Shown here piece after piece: positions 28,078-34,985 of a stretch of 34,985 nt of DNA. This stretch comes from Gallionella sp. (GTDB taxonomy: Bacteria; Pseudomonadota; Gammaproteobacteria; Burkholderiales; Gallionellaceae). Position 1 is the first letter of the stretch; each line of letters starts with the position of its first letter. The stretch covers positions 1-34,985 of the forward strand of contig JAJDNO010000028.1 of the NCBI GenBank assembly GCA_022340615.1, in the 5' to 3' direction. The notes beneath the pieces were generated by a model that was not told the origin of the DNA, ran no database searches, and saw only the letters and a list, made by a program, of their open reading frames with translations. The position numbers and the translations under genes are program-made.

Positions 28078-28623
28078 TCAGTCGCGGCCGGCCGTTTTCA
28101 GCATTGCCATGATCTTCCCGAGAATTTCAGGGCTGTCCGGTTCGACAGGCGTATCGAAACTGTAGATCGTCTTACCATCCGGAGCGATCAGGTACTTGTG
28201 AAAATTCCATCCCGGTTCGGATCCGGTGGCCTTGCTTAGTTCCTTGAAAAACGCATTGGCCTGCGGCCCTGTTACGTGGCTCGGTTCCATCATCGGAAAT
28301 TTGACGTTGTAGGTCAGTATGCAAAATTGAGCGATTTCGTTGTTTCCGGAAAGCTCCTGGTGAAAATCGTCGGATGGAAACCCGAGCACCAGCAGACCCC
28401 GGTTTTTGTATTTGCCATACATCCCTTCAAGTTTTTCAAATTGCGATGTGTATCCGCACTTGCTGGCGGTGTTGACGACTAGGATGGGCTTGCCGGCAAA
28501 TTGACACATATTGATCGTGCCGCCCTGCAGGGTGTGCAGCGTGCGGTCAAGCAGCTGCGGGCAATCCGCCGCGTATGCCGGGCATGAAAGCAGAAATATC
28601 GAGAACAGGACAATTTTGTACAT
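28078..28623 (-). CDS. Exported glutathione peroxidase (thiol peroxidase)
   Basis: The 181-residue protein should reduce hydroperoxides, including lipid peroxides, using glutathione or thioredoxin. It has a signal peptide (MYKIVLFSIFLLSCPAYAA), so it is probably periplasmic. The peroxidatic Cys56 lies in NTASKCGYTSQF; Trp139 and Asn140 of the tetrad are in PGWNFHKYLI. GFPSDDF replaces the more common GFPxNQF. A strong AAGGAG precedes the start. It lies 50 bp downstream of the NTF2-like gene on the same strand, so it may be the last gene of the lipid/stress operon, which would suit a membrane peroxide defence role. That link is inference from spacing. Confidence 0.9.
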   Translation of the reverse strand: MYKIVLFSIFLLSCPAYAADCPQLLDRTLHTLQGGTINMCQFAGKPILVVNTASKCGYTSQFEKLEGMYGKYKNRGLLVLGFPSDDFHQELSGNNEIAQFCILTYNVKFPMMEPSHVTGPQANAFFKELSKATGSEPGWNFHKYLIAPDGKTIYSFDTPVEPDSPEILGKIMAMLKTAGRD

Positions 28624-28673
28624 TTGAGCTCCTTCGGGTTTGACTGGTTAAACATGGATGATCGGATTGGCCG

Positions 28674-29120
28674 TTATGAAACACGCTCGCGTAGCTGCAA
28701 CCTGCGCCTGAGCAGGCGCATCAGCCAGCCCAGCCCGGGCAGCTTCTCGTACAACTCCTCGGCAGCATCCCAGTAATCGCGGTGGTAGGTAACCTTGTGT
28801 TCGGACGAGAAGCGCAGGTGCGATGAGCCGCGGATGCACTGGTCCTGGCCGGCCTTGTTGTTCATCCGGAAGTGGAACGCCCACACGACGAAAGCGTCGT
28901 CGCCCTCCAGAACGCGATGGCTAATCCTGAATCTCGGGTCGTCAACCTGCCGGTACATGTGTTTGTAGATGGCAATGATCGCGGCATTTCCATGCACTTC
29001 GTTGAATGGGTCCTTGAAATATGCATCCGGACTGTAAAGATCGGCGAGTGCACCGACCTGATCCCGTGACAGGTTCTCGAACGACCGGATCAGATGATCG
29101 AGTGCATGACGATGATTCAT
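28674..29120 (-). CDS. NTF2-like (SnoaL-fold) protein
   Basis: The 148-residue protein matches the nuclear-transport-factor-2-like fold: an N-terminal helix pair (ALDHLIRSFENLSRDQVGALADLYSPDAYFKDPFNEVHG), the IAIYKHMY helix, and strands ending in CIRGSSHLRFSSEHKVTYHRDYWD. Homologous small proteins are often found next to this SDR/DUF3833/MFS group, and their biochemical function is not known. ATG 29120 overlaps the SDR stop by 4 bp; a much longer open frame to 29390 is a shadow of the SDR gene. The C-terminus is strongly basic (LLRRRLQLRERVS). Confidence 0.85.
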   Translation of the reverse strand: MNHRHALDHLIRSFENLSRDQVGALADLYSPDAYFKDPFNEVHGNAAIIAIYKHMYRQVDDPRFRISHRVLEGDDAFVVWAFHFRMNNKAGQDQCIRGSSHLRFSSEHKVTYHRDYWDAAEELYEKLPGLGWLMRLLRRRLQLRERVS

Positions 29121-29911
29121 AGTCCGGTCGCCTTGTGGACCAGCCAGAAATACCAGCGGTAGGGCAGCAGCCTGAGCACGCGCAGCCAGTTGGTGAAGCG
29201 CTTCGGGAAGTGGATGTGGAATTCGCCGCGCTCGATTCCGCGCAGCAATTCTGCGGCGGCCGCTGTCGCGGGGATCAGCGCGGGCATCTTGAATTCGTTG
29301 CCTGCGGTGAGCGGCGTCTCGACGAAACCGGGATTGACCAGATACACGCCGATGCCGCGCGGGCGCAGATCGAGATACAGCGACTCGCACAGGTTGATCA
29401 GCGCCGCCTTGGTAGGACCGTAGATCAGCGCCTGCGGCAGGCCGCTCAGTCCGGCGATCGACGCGACGATCGCGATGCCGCCGCGGCCTTGCGACAGCAG
29501 GGTCGGCAGCACCGCATCAAGGCAGTTGAGCGGGCCGCGCAAATTGGTATCCAGCATGCTTTCGGCGACGGCCAGATCGAACTTGTCCGCGCGCATCCTG
29601 TTGTAGGTGCCGGCCACCACCAGTACCAGATCGATGCCGCCCCAGTTCCCGATTATCCGGTCGCGCGCGGCGATCACCGCGGCGTGGTTGGTGATATCGA
29701 GCGGCAACACCAGGGTGTCGGGATGATGGTCCGCGATGGTTTGCAGGCCTTCACGATTGCGCGCCGACACGGCCAGCCTTGTGCCGCGCGCCAGCAGTGC
29801 GCGCGCGGTCTCGGCGCCGATGCCGCTGGAGGCACCGATAATCCATACGCGCTGCCCGCGCCAGTCGGTGATTTTCGGGTTCATTGCCATGGGTTCATAC
29901 AGCGGCTTCAT
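29117..29911 (-). CDS. Short-chain dehydrogenase/reductase
   Basis: A classical SDR of 264 residues. The nucleotide motif GASSGIG is at 26-32, VVAG (for the usual NNAG) at 98-101, Asn123 in DTNLRGPLN, Ser151 in VASIAGLSG, and Tyr164/Lys168 in YGPTK, giving an intact Asn-Ser-Tyr-Lys tetrad. A basic residue pair after strand 2 (SARNRE) favours NADPH. The C-terminal extension (FPKRFTNWLRVLRLLPYRWYFWLVHKATGL) is hydrophobic and basic, suggesting membrane association and a lipid-like substrate. Start and stop both sit in ATGA overlaps with neighbours. The true substrate is unknown. Confidence 0.9.
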   Translation of the reverse strand: MKPLYEPMAMNPKITDWRGQRVWIIGASSGIGAETARALLARGTRLAVSARNREGLQTIADHHPDTLVLPLDITNHAAVIAARDRIIGNWGGIDLVLVVAGTYNRMRADKFDLAVAESMLDTNLRGPLNCLDAVLPTLLSQGRGGIAIVASIAGLSGLPQALIYGPTKAALINLCESLYLDLRPRGIGVYLVNPGFVETPLTAGNEFKMPALIPATAAAAELLRGIERGEFHIHFPKRFTNWLRVLRLLPYRWYFWLVHKATGL

Positions 29912-30441
29912 GTCCGTTTTCTGAAAGACAAAGTCACTTCGCCGAGCCGGAAGCCGAACTTGCTCATCACCGCGCGGTTCAGCATCACCTTGTCGTCCAT
30001 CAGGAACATCCAGTCGTTGAAGCTGACGTTATAGACCTTGTCGCCGACCGGCAGGGCCAGCACATAATTCCAGTGCAGCGCATTGCCGGCGACGTTGCCG
30101 ACCGCGCTGCCGACCACATCCGCCGCGGTGCCGACGTATTGTCCGTTCGCGGCCTTCTTCAGCGTCCACACGCGCCGTTGCCTGGTGCCGTCCGAATAGC
30201 TGAAGTCTTCGTCCAGCGTGCCGACGTCATCCTTCCAGCTGCACTGGATGACCACGGTAAAGCGCTTGACGACCTTTCCCGAGCGATCCTGGAACATGCC
30301 CCAGGCATCGATGGTGCCGTTGAAATATTGCTGCATGTCGAGCGCGGGTTTTTCCTTTGCATACTGCGAGACATCGACCGTGCTGCAGCCGGCAAGCATG
30401 CCGATGCCGATCAGGGGTAAGAGGTAGGTGTGCCAGTTCAT
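29908..30441 (-). CDS. DUF3833 family lipoprotein
   Basis: The 177-residue product has a lipoprotein signal peptide with lipobox LAGC (Cys19). The mature part matches DUF3833 (LDMQQYFNGTIDAWGMFQDRSGKVVKRFTV, VWTLKKAANGQYVGTAADVVG, NYVLALPVGDKVYNVSFNDWMFLMDD). Pfam gives no function; it is a regular partner in clusters with CFA-like methyltransferases. The GGGAG Shine-Dalgarno precedes ATG 30441. The frame is open far upstream, to 31551, through the MFS gene, but only the part from 30441 is real. The stop overlaps the SDR start by 4 bp. Location is likely the periplasmic side of a membrane. Confidence 0.87.
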   Translation of the reverse strand: MNWHTYLLPLIGIGMLAGCSTVDVSQYAKEKPALDMQQYFNGTIDAWGMFQDRSGKVVKRFTVVIQCSWKDDVGTLDEDFSYSDGTRQRRVWTLKKAANGQYVGTAADVVGSAVGNVAGNALHWNYVLALPVGDKVYNVSFNDWMFLMDDKVMLNRAVMSKFGFRLGEVTLSFRKRT

Positions 30442-30473
30442 GTCGGTTCTCCCGGTTGATTCAAGGTTGATCG

Positions 30474-31745
30474 TCAAACGTTCTCGAGCGGCGCGCGCCA
30501 CAGCAACATGGCGGCGACGGACTTCAGTGCGCAGGGCAGCAGTGCATAGCCGAGCGCGAGTGCGTGCAGCCCTTGCGGATCGGTGCTGCCGTTTTGGTAC
30601 CCGAGCAGTTGCAGCAGCGGCAGCGAAATCCCGGCAGCCAGTGCCAAGTTGATCTTGGTCGCCCAGTTCCAGATGCCGAAGTAGGCCCCTTCCCGCTTGC
30701 CGATATCGCCGGCGTGGCCGATCACCGCGGCGAGCAGCGCGGGCGGCAACGCCAGGTCGGCACCGAGCGCGAAACCGGACAGGATGCAGATCACCGCATA
30801 GGCCGTCGCCGCGCCCGCGGTCAGCGTGTAAGCCCAGACGAAGGTAACGATTGCCAGCGCCATGCCGGCCAGCCAGGCGCGCCGCTCGCCGTAACGCCTG
30901 GCGGCCGCCACCCACAGCGGCATCGAGACAGCGCCCGCGATGAAATACAGCACCAGGAACAGGCCGGCATATTGCGGCAGTGCCAGCCTGTCGTTGGCGA
31001 AGAACAAAAACAGCGTCGCGGGAATCGCCGCGGCGATGCCGTTTACCGTGAACACCGAAAACAGCCAGCGGAAACCCATTATGCGGAATGGCGCGAACAG
31101 GTCGGCGACCCTGGCGATACTTTGCGGGGCGATACGGTGCGCCGCGCGTTGCGGCTGCGGCGAGTAATTCAGCAGCACGATCGCGCCGGCAAGCAGCGTC
31201 ACGATGAACGCCGTCGACAGCCAGCCTGTGCCGGCGACGCCGGGCAGGGCCGCCGCGATGATGACGCCGGCCAGGCCGAAGGTTTCGCGGATCGCGGACA
31301 GCTGCGCGCGTTGCGCGCGTTCCTGCGTGAGCGCGGCCCCCCAGCTCTGGTAGGCAATGGTGGCGATGCTGAAACCGAGGTAGACCACCACCAGGCTGCC
31401 CATCATCCATGCATAAGGCAACCCCGCGAATGGCTGGGTGTCGGCGAAGCCCGGCGGATGAAACAGCGCGACGAAGCCGCCGATCAGCAGCGGCAATGAC
31501 AACGCGACGAAGCGCCGGAAGCCGGTGCCGCTGCGGCGCCGGTCTATCCACTGGCCGATGGCCGGGTCGACAAAGGCATCGAGTATGCGCGAGAGCAGCA
31601 GCACGCCGCCGATCAGTGCCAGCGACAGGCTGAACCGTTCCGCGTAGAACTGCGGCACGTAGACATAAATCGGCAGCGCCACCAGCGCCAGCGGCAAGCC
31701 GAACAGGCCATAGCCAAGCAGTGCCGGAAAAGTCAGCGTCTTCAT
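30474..31745 (-). CDS. MFS transporter (GPH/MelB-like)
   Basis: The 423-residue protein has about 12 hydrophobic segments. It resembles the glycoside-pentoside-hexuronide cation symporter group: the loop 2-3 pattern SRILDAFVDPAIGQWIDRRRSGTGFRR and the region QSWGAALTQERAQRAQLSAIRE. In this cluster sugar uptake is unlikely; related genes next to DUF3833 and CFA-like genes suggest a lipid or small hydrophobic solute, possibly flipping, but this is inference. ATG 31745 overlaps the stop of the chalcone-isomerase-like gene by 4 bp, and DUF3833 starts after 32 bp. Confidence 0.87.
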   Translation of the reverse strand: MKTLTFPALLGYGLFGLPLALVALPIYVYVPQFYAERFSLSLALIGGVLLLSRILDAFVDPAIGQWIDRRRSGTGFRRFVALSLPLLIGGFVALFHPPGFADTQPFAGLPYAWMMGSLVVVYLGFSIATIAYQSWGAALTQERAQRAQLSAIRETFGLAGVIIAAALPGVAGTGWLSTAFIVTLLAGAIVLLNYSPQPQRAAHRIAPQSIARVADLFAPFRIMGFRWLFSVFTVNGIAAAIPATLFLFFANDRLALPQYAGLFLVLYFIAGAVSMPLWVAAARRYGERRAWLAGMALAIVTFVWAYTLTAGAATAYAVICILSGFALGADLALPPALLAAVIGHAGDIGKREGAYFGIWNWATKINLALAAGISLPLLQLLGYQNGSTDPQGLHALALGYALLPCALKSVAAMLLWRAPLENV

Positions 31746-32278
31746 GATGGGGCGGAGAGCAGGCTGTTGCGCAACGACGGCGCGCTGGTGCGCGGATCGA
31801 GCCAGATCGCGAAGAACGCGCGGGCGAATTCGCTGTCGGTGATCTCGCCGAGCGGCTTGCCGTTCAGGTAGAAGCGCGCTCCGTGGCCGGGAACATGAAT
31901 ACCGCTGATGCGCGTGCCTGCATGCACATCGGGGAACAGCGATTCCATGCGGTTGAGCCAGACTTCATGCTGCTCGCTGCTGCCGAAGCCGAGCTTCCTG
32001 ATCTCGTCGATGCTGGTCCGTGCGATGTGCCTGCCGTACAAATCACGCGCATAGGTGAGACTGAGCGCAAACCTGGTTGACTCCGGGTCATCCGGCCGGT
32101 AGCCCTGATCACCCACCCATAGTTTCGCGTCGTATATTTTGAATCCGAACCAGCGGTAGCTGCCCTGTCCGGAGAGGCGCGCATTGCCGATCTCGCTTTT
32201 GACCGGCTCGGGTATGCTCTCGGCCCGTGCAGGAACAGCACACAGCAACAAGAACAATATTGCAAACGTACGTGTCAT
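31742..32278 (-). CDS. Secreted chalcone-isomerase-like protein
   Basis: The 178-residue product has a signal peptide (MTRTFAILFLLLCAVPARA) and a chalcone isomerase-like domain: GQGSYRWFGFKIYDAKLWVG at about 41-60, then FALSLTYARDLYGRHIARTSIDEIRKLG and GARFYLNGKPLGEITDSEFARAFFAIWLDPRTS. Bacterial members lack evidence for flavonoid chemistry; related folds bind fatty acids in plants. Its place after the CFA-like gene fits lipid binding in the periplasm. ATG 32278 overlaps the methyltransferase stop (ATGA); an in-frame ATG at 32284 is a close alternative. Confidence 0.87.
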   Translation of the reverse strand: MTRTFAILFLLLCAVPARAESIPEPVKSEIGNARLSGQGSYRWFGFKIYDAKLWVGDQGYRPDDPESTRFALSLTYARDLYGRHIARTSIDEIRKLGFGSSEQHEVWLNRMESLFPDVHAGTRISGIHVPGHGARFYLNGKPLGEITDSEFARAFFAIWLDPRTSAPSLRNSLLSAPS

Positions 32279-33522
32279 GACCATATCTTTTTCAGCGTGA
32301 ATTGCATCACGCTGATGCTCCCGGCGCGGAAGCCGGCCTCGCAGTAGCCGAAATAGAATTCCCAAGTGCGCACGAAGCGTTCGTCAAACCCCTGTTCGCG
32401 CACCCGGTCCAGTTCCTGCTTGAACACATCGCGCCATTCGGCCAGGGTACGCGCGTAATCCTGGCCGAAGGAAAACTCGTCGATGATGCACAGCCCGTGC
32501 TTCCGGGCCTCGGCGCGGAACACGGAAGGCGAGGGCAGCATGCCGCCCGGGAAGATGTATTGCTGGATGAAGTCGGTGCTGTTGCGATAGTTCTCGAACA
32601 GCTCGTCCGCGATCACGATGGTCTGGATGCAGGCGCGTCCGCCATTCTTCAGGTTGCGCGCGATGCACTCGAAGTAGGCCGGCCAGTATTCTTCGCCGAC
32701 CGCTTCGAACATCTCGATCGACGCGATCGCGTCGTATCGACCGTTGCTGTCCCGGTAGTCCATCAGAAGCAGTTCGGTGCGGTCGGCCAGGCCCGCGTCG
32801 GCCAGCCGTTGCCTGGCGTATTGCAATTGCGCGTCCGACAGCGTCAGACCACGCACCATGGCGCCGCGCTCGCGGGCCGCAATCTCGGCGAAACCGCCCC
32901 AGCCGCAGCCGATTTCGAGGATATGCTCGCCCGGGTTGACGGCGAGCTGATTGAGGATGCGCCGGTACTTCGCATCCTGCCCTTGCTGCAGTGTGGCGTC
33001 ATTACCGTTGCCGAACAGCGCGCTCGAATAGGTCATCGACGGATCCAGCCACAGGCGGTAGAAATCGTTGCCGATATCGTAGTGGGCGTGGATGTTCTTG
33101 CGGCTTCCGCTGCGGCTGTTGCGGTTGAGCAGATGGCGGAATCGGTACAGCAGGCGCCCCCACCATTTGCCGTGAAACAGCGACTCGATAGACTGGCGGT
33201 TGCGGATGAAAAGCGCGATCAGCCCGGTCAGGTCGTCGGTCGACCAGCCGCCGTCGATGTAGGTTTCGGCAAAGCCGATATCGCCTGATTTGAGCACCGC
33301 ATCGAACATCGCCCAATTTTTCAGGCGCAGCGTGACCGGACTGGAATGGTCACCAAAGCGGAAAGACTGTCCATCCGGCAGCTCCAGATGCAATGCGCCA
33401 TGCTGCAGGCCGGCGAGCATTTTCAATATGAGGCGCGCCCTTGCCGGATAGCGATCGATGGACAGCCTTTCTTCACCGGCCTGGTATCCGGTCGCTGGCG
33501 AATTCATGGTTTGGGTGTTCAT
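32275..33522 (-). CDS. Cyclopropane-fatty-acid-synthase-like SAM methyltransferase
   Basis: The 415-residue enzyme should methylate or methylenate the double bond of phospholipid acyl chains using S-adenosylmethionine. The N-terminal lipid-binding region includes an SCP2-like part (FRFGDHSSPVTLRLKNW). Family motifs are HYDIGNDFY (148-155), the SAM loop LEIGCGWGG (202-210), and QQYIFPGGMLPS. Start ATG 33522 overlaps the DUF1365 stop and has AGGAG inside the preceding gene's end. Housekeeping Cfa usually stands alone; this version is flanked by a FAD protein and DUF1365, which suggests a special lipid. It may be a UfaM-like methylase instead of a true cyclopropane synthase. Confidence 0.9.
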   Translation of the reverse strand: MNTQTMNSPATGYQAGEERLSIDRYPARARLILKMLAGLQHGALHLELPDGQSFRFGDHSSPVTLRLKNWAMFDAVLKSGDIGFAETYIDGGWSTDDLTGLIALFIRNRQSIESLFHGKWWGRLLYRFRHLLNRNSRSGSRKNIHAHYDIGNDFYRLWLDPSMTYSSALFGNGNDATLQQGQDAKYRRILNQLAVNPGEHILEIGCGWGGFAEIAARERGAMVRGLTLSDAQLQYARQRLADAGLADRTELLLMDYRDSNGRYDAIASIEMFEAVGEEYWPAYFECIARNLKNGGRACIQTIVIADELFENYRNSTDFIQQYIFPGGMLPSPSVFRAEARKHGLCIIDEFSFGQDYARTLAEWRDVFKQELDRVREQGFDERFVRTWEFYFGYCEAGFRAGSISVMQFTLKKIWS

Positions 33523-34301
33523 TTGCTTAACTCCTGTTGCGGTGGGGTGGGTTTGTGGAAAAACGGCACGTGCTTGATCCACAGCTTGAGCGCCTGCCAG
33601 TGGATGCGAGCGATGACCGCGAACGTCATCAGCGGGAAGCGCAGCAGCGCATGCAGGATGTTGCGGTCGTTCAGCGGGTGTGCAGTGCCGGCGATGCTGG
33701 TCAGCAGGATCGGGCCTTCGGCGTCGTCGTAATCGATGCACGCCACGGTGCGCTCGGAAAATGTCGGGCCGATTTGCTGTCCGGTGCGCATGAACCTGAA
33801 GCGGTACTTGCCCTCGACACGGCAGAATGGCGAAACATGGAACACCTTGGCAGCAGTCAATTCACTGTTGTTTGCGATGGGCAAACCGTGATTCAACAGA
33901 TACAGATGGCGCTCGCCGAAAGTATTGCTGACATCGCACAGTACGGCGCGCAGTACGCCGTCGCGGCGGTGGCAGAACCAGAACGACACCGGGTTGAACA
34001 CATAGCCGAGCACGCGCGGAAAAGTCTGCAGCCACACTTCGCCGTCGGCATCCTTTATACCTTCCCGTTCGAGCAGCGCGTCTATCCATTCAAGCAACGG
34101 GGTCTTGCCGTCGCCGTGGTCCTTGTCGTGGAATGACAGCAGGTTGAAACGGTTGTGCGACAACAGCCGGGTGGGCCACTTGCCTTTCGCGATGCTGCGC
34201 AGCGGCAGGCGCAGGAAATACACCCCGTAATTGAAGCGGTTGCGCGCCGGGCGCAGACGGGTGTGGTGGACATTGCCGATACACAGTTGCGCGTCAGCCA
34301 T
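33519..34301 (-). CDS. DUF1365 family protein
   Basis: The 260-residue protein shows the DUF1365 pattern: IGNVHHTRLRPARNRFNYGVYFLRLPL near the N-terminus, SHNRFNLLSFHDKDHGDG, and FPRVLGYVFNPVSFWFCHR around 110-130. DUF1365 is found beside the COG2907 flavoprotein and CFA-like methyltransferases in many proteobacteria; no biochemical activity is firmly known to me. ATG 34301 is chosen since it starts at the conserved block and overlaps the upstream stop by 8 bp; the longer frame to 34376 would overlap that gene further. A C-terminal hydrophobic stretch (LLRFPLMTFAVIARIHWQALKLWI) suggests membrane contact. Confidence 0.88.
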   Translation of the reverse strand: MADAQLCIGNVHHTRLRPARNRFNYGVYFLRLPLRSIAKGKWPTRLLSHNRFNLLSFHDKDHGDGKTPLLEWIDALLEREGIKDADGEVWLQTFPRVLGYVFNPVSFWFCHRRDGVLRAVLCDVSNTFGERHLYLLNHGLPIANNSELTAAKVFHVSPFCRVEGKYRFRFMRTGQQIGPTFSERTVACIDYDDAEGPILLTSIAGTAHPLNDRNILHALLRFPLMTFAVIARIHWQALKLWIKHVPFFHKPTPPQQELSK

Positions 34302-34985
34302 GGCGCACCACCGCATGTTCGGTTTCGATCGCCTGTGTCTGGATTGCACGTGTTTCGATTGCCTGGGCGACGGCAAGGCCGGACTTCAAGCCGTCCTCGT
34401 GGAAACCGTAGCCGGTCCACGCGCCGGCGAACCAGGTTTTGTACTTGCCCTGGATCTGCTGCAGTTGCTTTTGCGCCGCGATGGCGGCACGGTCGAATAC
34501 CGGATGCGCATAGTCGTAGCTCGCAATCACGCTGGATGGATCGGGTTCGTCGATCGGGTTCAGCGAGACGATCACCGGCGTGTCGAATGGCAGAGGCTGC
34601 AACTTGTTGATCAGGTAATGCACGCAGACTTGCGGCTCGCCGCCGCCCCGGCTCTGGTAGTTCCACGCCGACCAGGTGCGCTTGTTGCGCGGCAGGCAGG
34701 AAGCGTCGGTGTGCAGCACTGCCCGGTTGGGCTGGTATCCGATCGCGCCGAGAATTCGCTTCTCGGCCGGGGAGATGTCCTTCAGCAAGCCCAGCGACTG
34801 GTCGCTGTGACCGGCCAGCACCACATGATCGAACAGTTCGCTCCCCTGCGAACTGTCGATGCGGATCCTCACGGTGCCGCCCGAGTTGGTGCGCCAGACA
34901 GCGCGCACCGGCTCGCCCAGGCGCGGGTCCGGGATCGCGCGCAGCATCTTGTCCACATATTGCCGCGCACCGCCGGTGACGGTGT
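34294..34985 (-). CDS. NAD/FAD-binding amine-oxidase-like protein (COG2907), C-terminal part
   Basis: The gene enters the window from the right; about 229 C-terminal residues are visible and no true start is seen (the GTG at 34956 is internal). The visible frame begins TVTGGARQYVDKML, a conserved COG2907 segment. Next come DHVVLAGHSDQSLGLL, a loop typical of the FAD-domain core, and AVLHTDASCLPRNKRTWSAWNY. The C-terminal FAD-contact region is FAGAWTGYGFHEDGLKSGLAVAQAI. The tail has an AIET repeat. The family contains predicted flavin desaturase/oxidase-like enzymes of unknown substrate. With DUF1365 and the methyltransferase it should form the core of the lipid-modification set. Confidence 0.9.
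   Translation of the reverse strand, partial: TVTGGARQYVDKMLRAIPDPRLGEPVRAVWRTNSGGTVRIRIDSSQGSELFDHVVLAGHSDQSLGLLKDISPAEKRILGAIGYQPNRAVLHTDASCLPRNKRTWSAWNYQSRGGGEPQVCVHYLINKLQPLPFDTPVIVSLNPIDEPDPSSVIASYDYAHPVFDRAAIAAQKQLQQIQGKYKTWFAGAWTGYGFHEDGLKSGLAVAQAIETRAIQTQAIETEHAVVRHG

Noticed and set aside
29908..31551. 547-codon open frame on the minus strand spanning the MFS gene and DUF3833
   Set aside because: Only the last 177 codons are real (DUF3833 lipoprotein from 30441). The upstream part is an alternate frame of the MFS transporter.

Overview
The window looks like a chromosomal segment of a free-living Gram-negative betaproteobacterium, probably of the Nitrosomonadales/Gallionellaceae type. 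The order tig-clpP-clpX-lon-hupB-tRNA-Val-tRNA-Asp-ppiD is typical of Betaproteobacteria, and a complete System I cytochrome c maturation operon follows directly. The genus cannot be fixed from the sequence alone. Two housekeeping blocks (1-16.7 kb and 18-27 kb) are joined to a stress/lipid-modification operon (28-35 kb). The first ~950 bp is AT-richer and holds debris, which suggests a rearrangement boundary.

Layout. 1-960: the C-terminal end of a NarL/LuxR response regulator and a frameshifted relic of an IS3-family OrfA. 1071-9450: protein quality control, with trigger factor, ClpP, ClpX and Lon (Lon behind a near-consensus heat-shock promoter), then HU, tRNA-Val(TAC), tRNA-Asp(GTC), and the membrane-anchored periplasmic chaperone PpiD. 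9656-16747: ccmABCDEFGHI, one tightly overlapping operon with its own sigma70-like promoter and a terminator. It includes a 55-codon ccmD that is easy to miss. 16861-18312: a membrane diguanylate cyclase, tRNA-Asn and structured non-coding DNA. 18313-20925: an unusual 870-residue protein joining a small N-terminal domain, Ala/Glu/Lys coiled coils, one membrane segment and a periplasmic AsmA-like domain. 20968-28029: aspartate aminotransferase, D-aminoacyl-tRNA deacylase, a ROK sugar kinase, a PAS-GGDEF protein, uvrB and a DUF389 membrane protein.

28078-34985 (all minus strand, read right to left): a COG2907-type FAD protein (cut by the window edge), DUF1365, a cyclopropane-fatty-acid-synthase-like methyltransferase, a chalcone-isomerase-like secreted protein, an MFS carrier, a DUF3833 lipoprotein, an SDR oxidoreductase, an NTF2-like protein and, after 50 bp, an exported glutathione peroxidase. 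Most junctions are 4-bp ATGA overlaps, so these genes are very probably one transcription unit. Related clusters in other proteobacteria are associated with ECF-sigma/ChrR responses to photooxidative or membrane stress and with methylated or furan fatty acids. This is the least characterised system in the window. Its pathway has not been worked out here; the role given is inference from gene content.

Small-scale features include an inverted repeat across the -10 element of hupB, a 14-bp tandem repeat that separates a good Shine-Dalgarno from the dtd start codon, a 54-bp tandem repeat inside the AsmA-like gene, a probable leaderless uvrB transcript and a repeat-like element before the ROK kinase.
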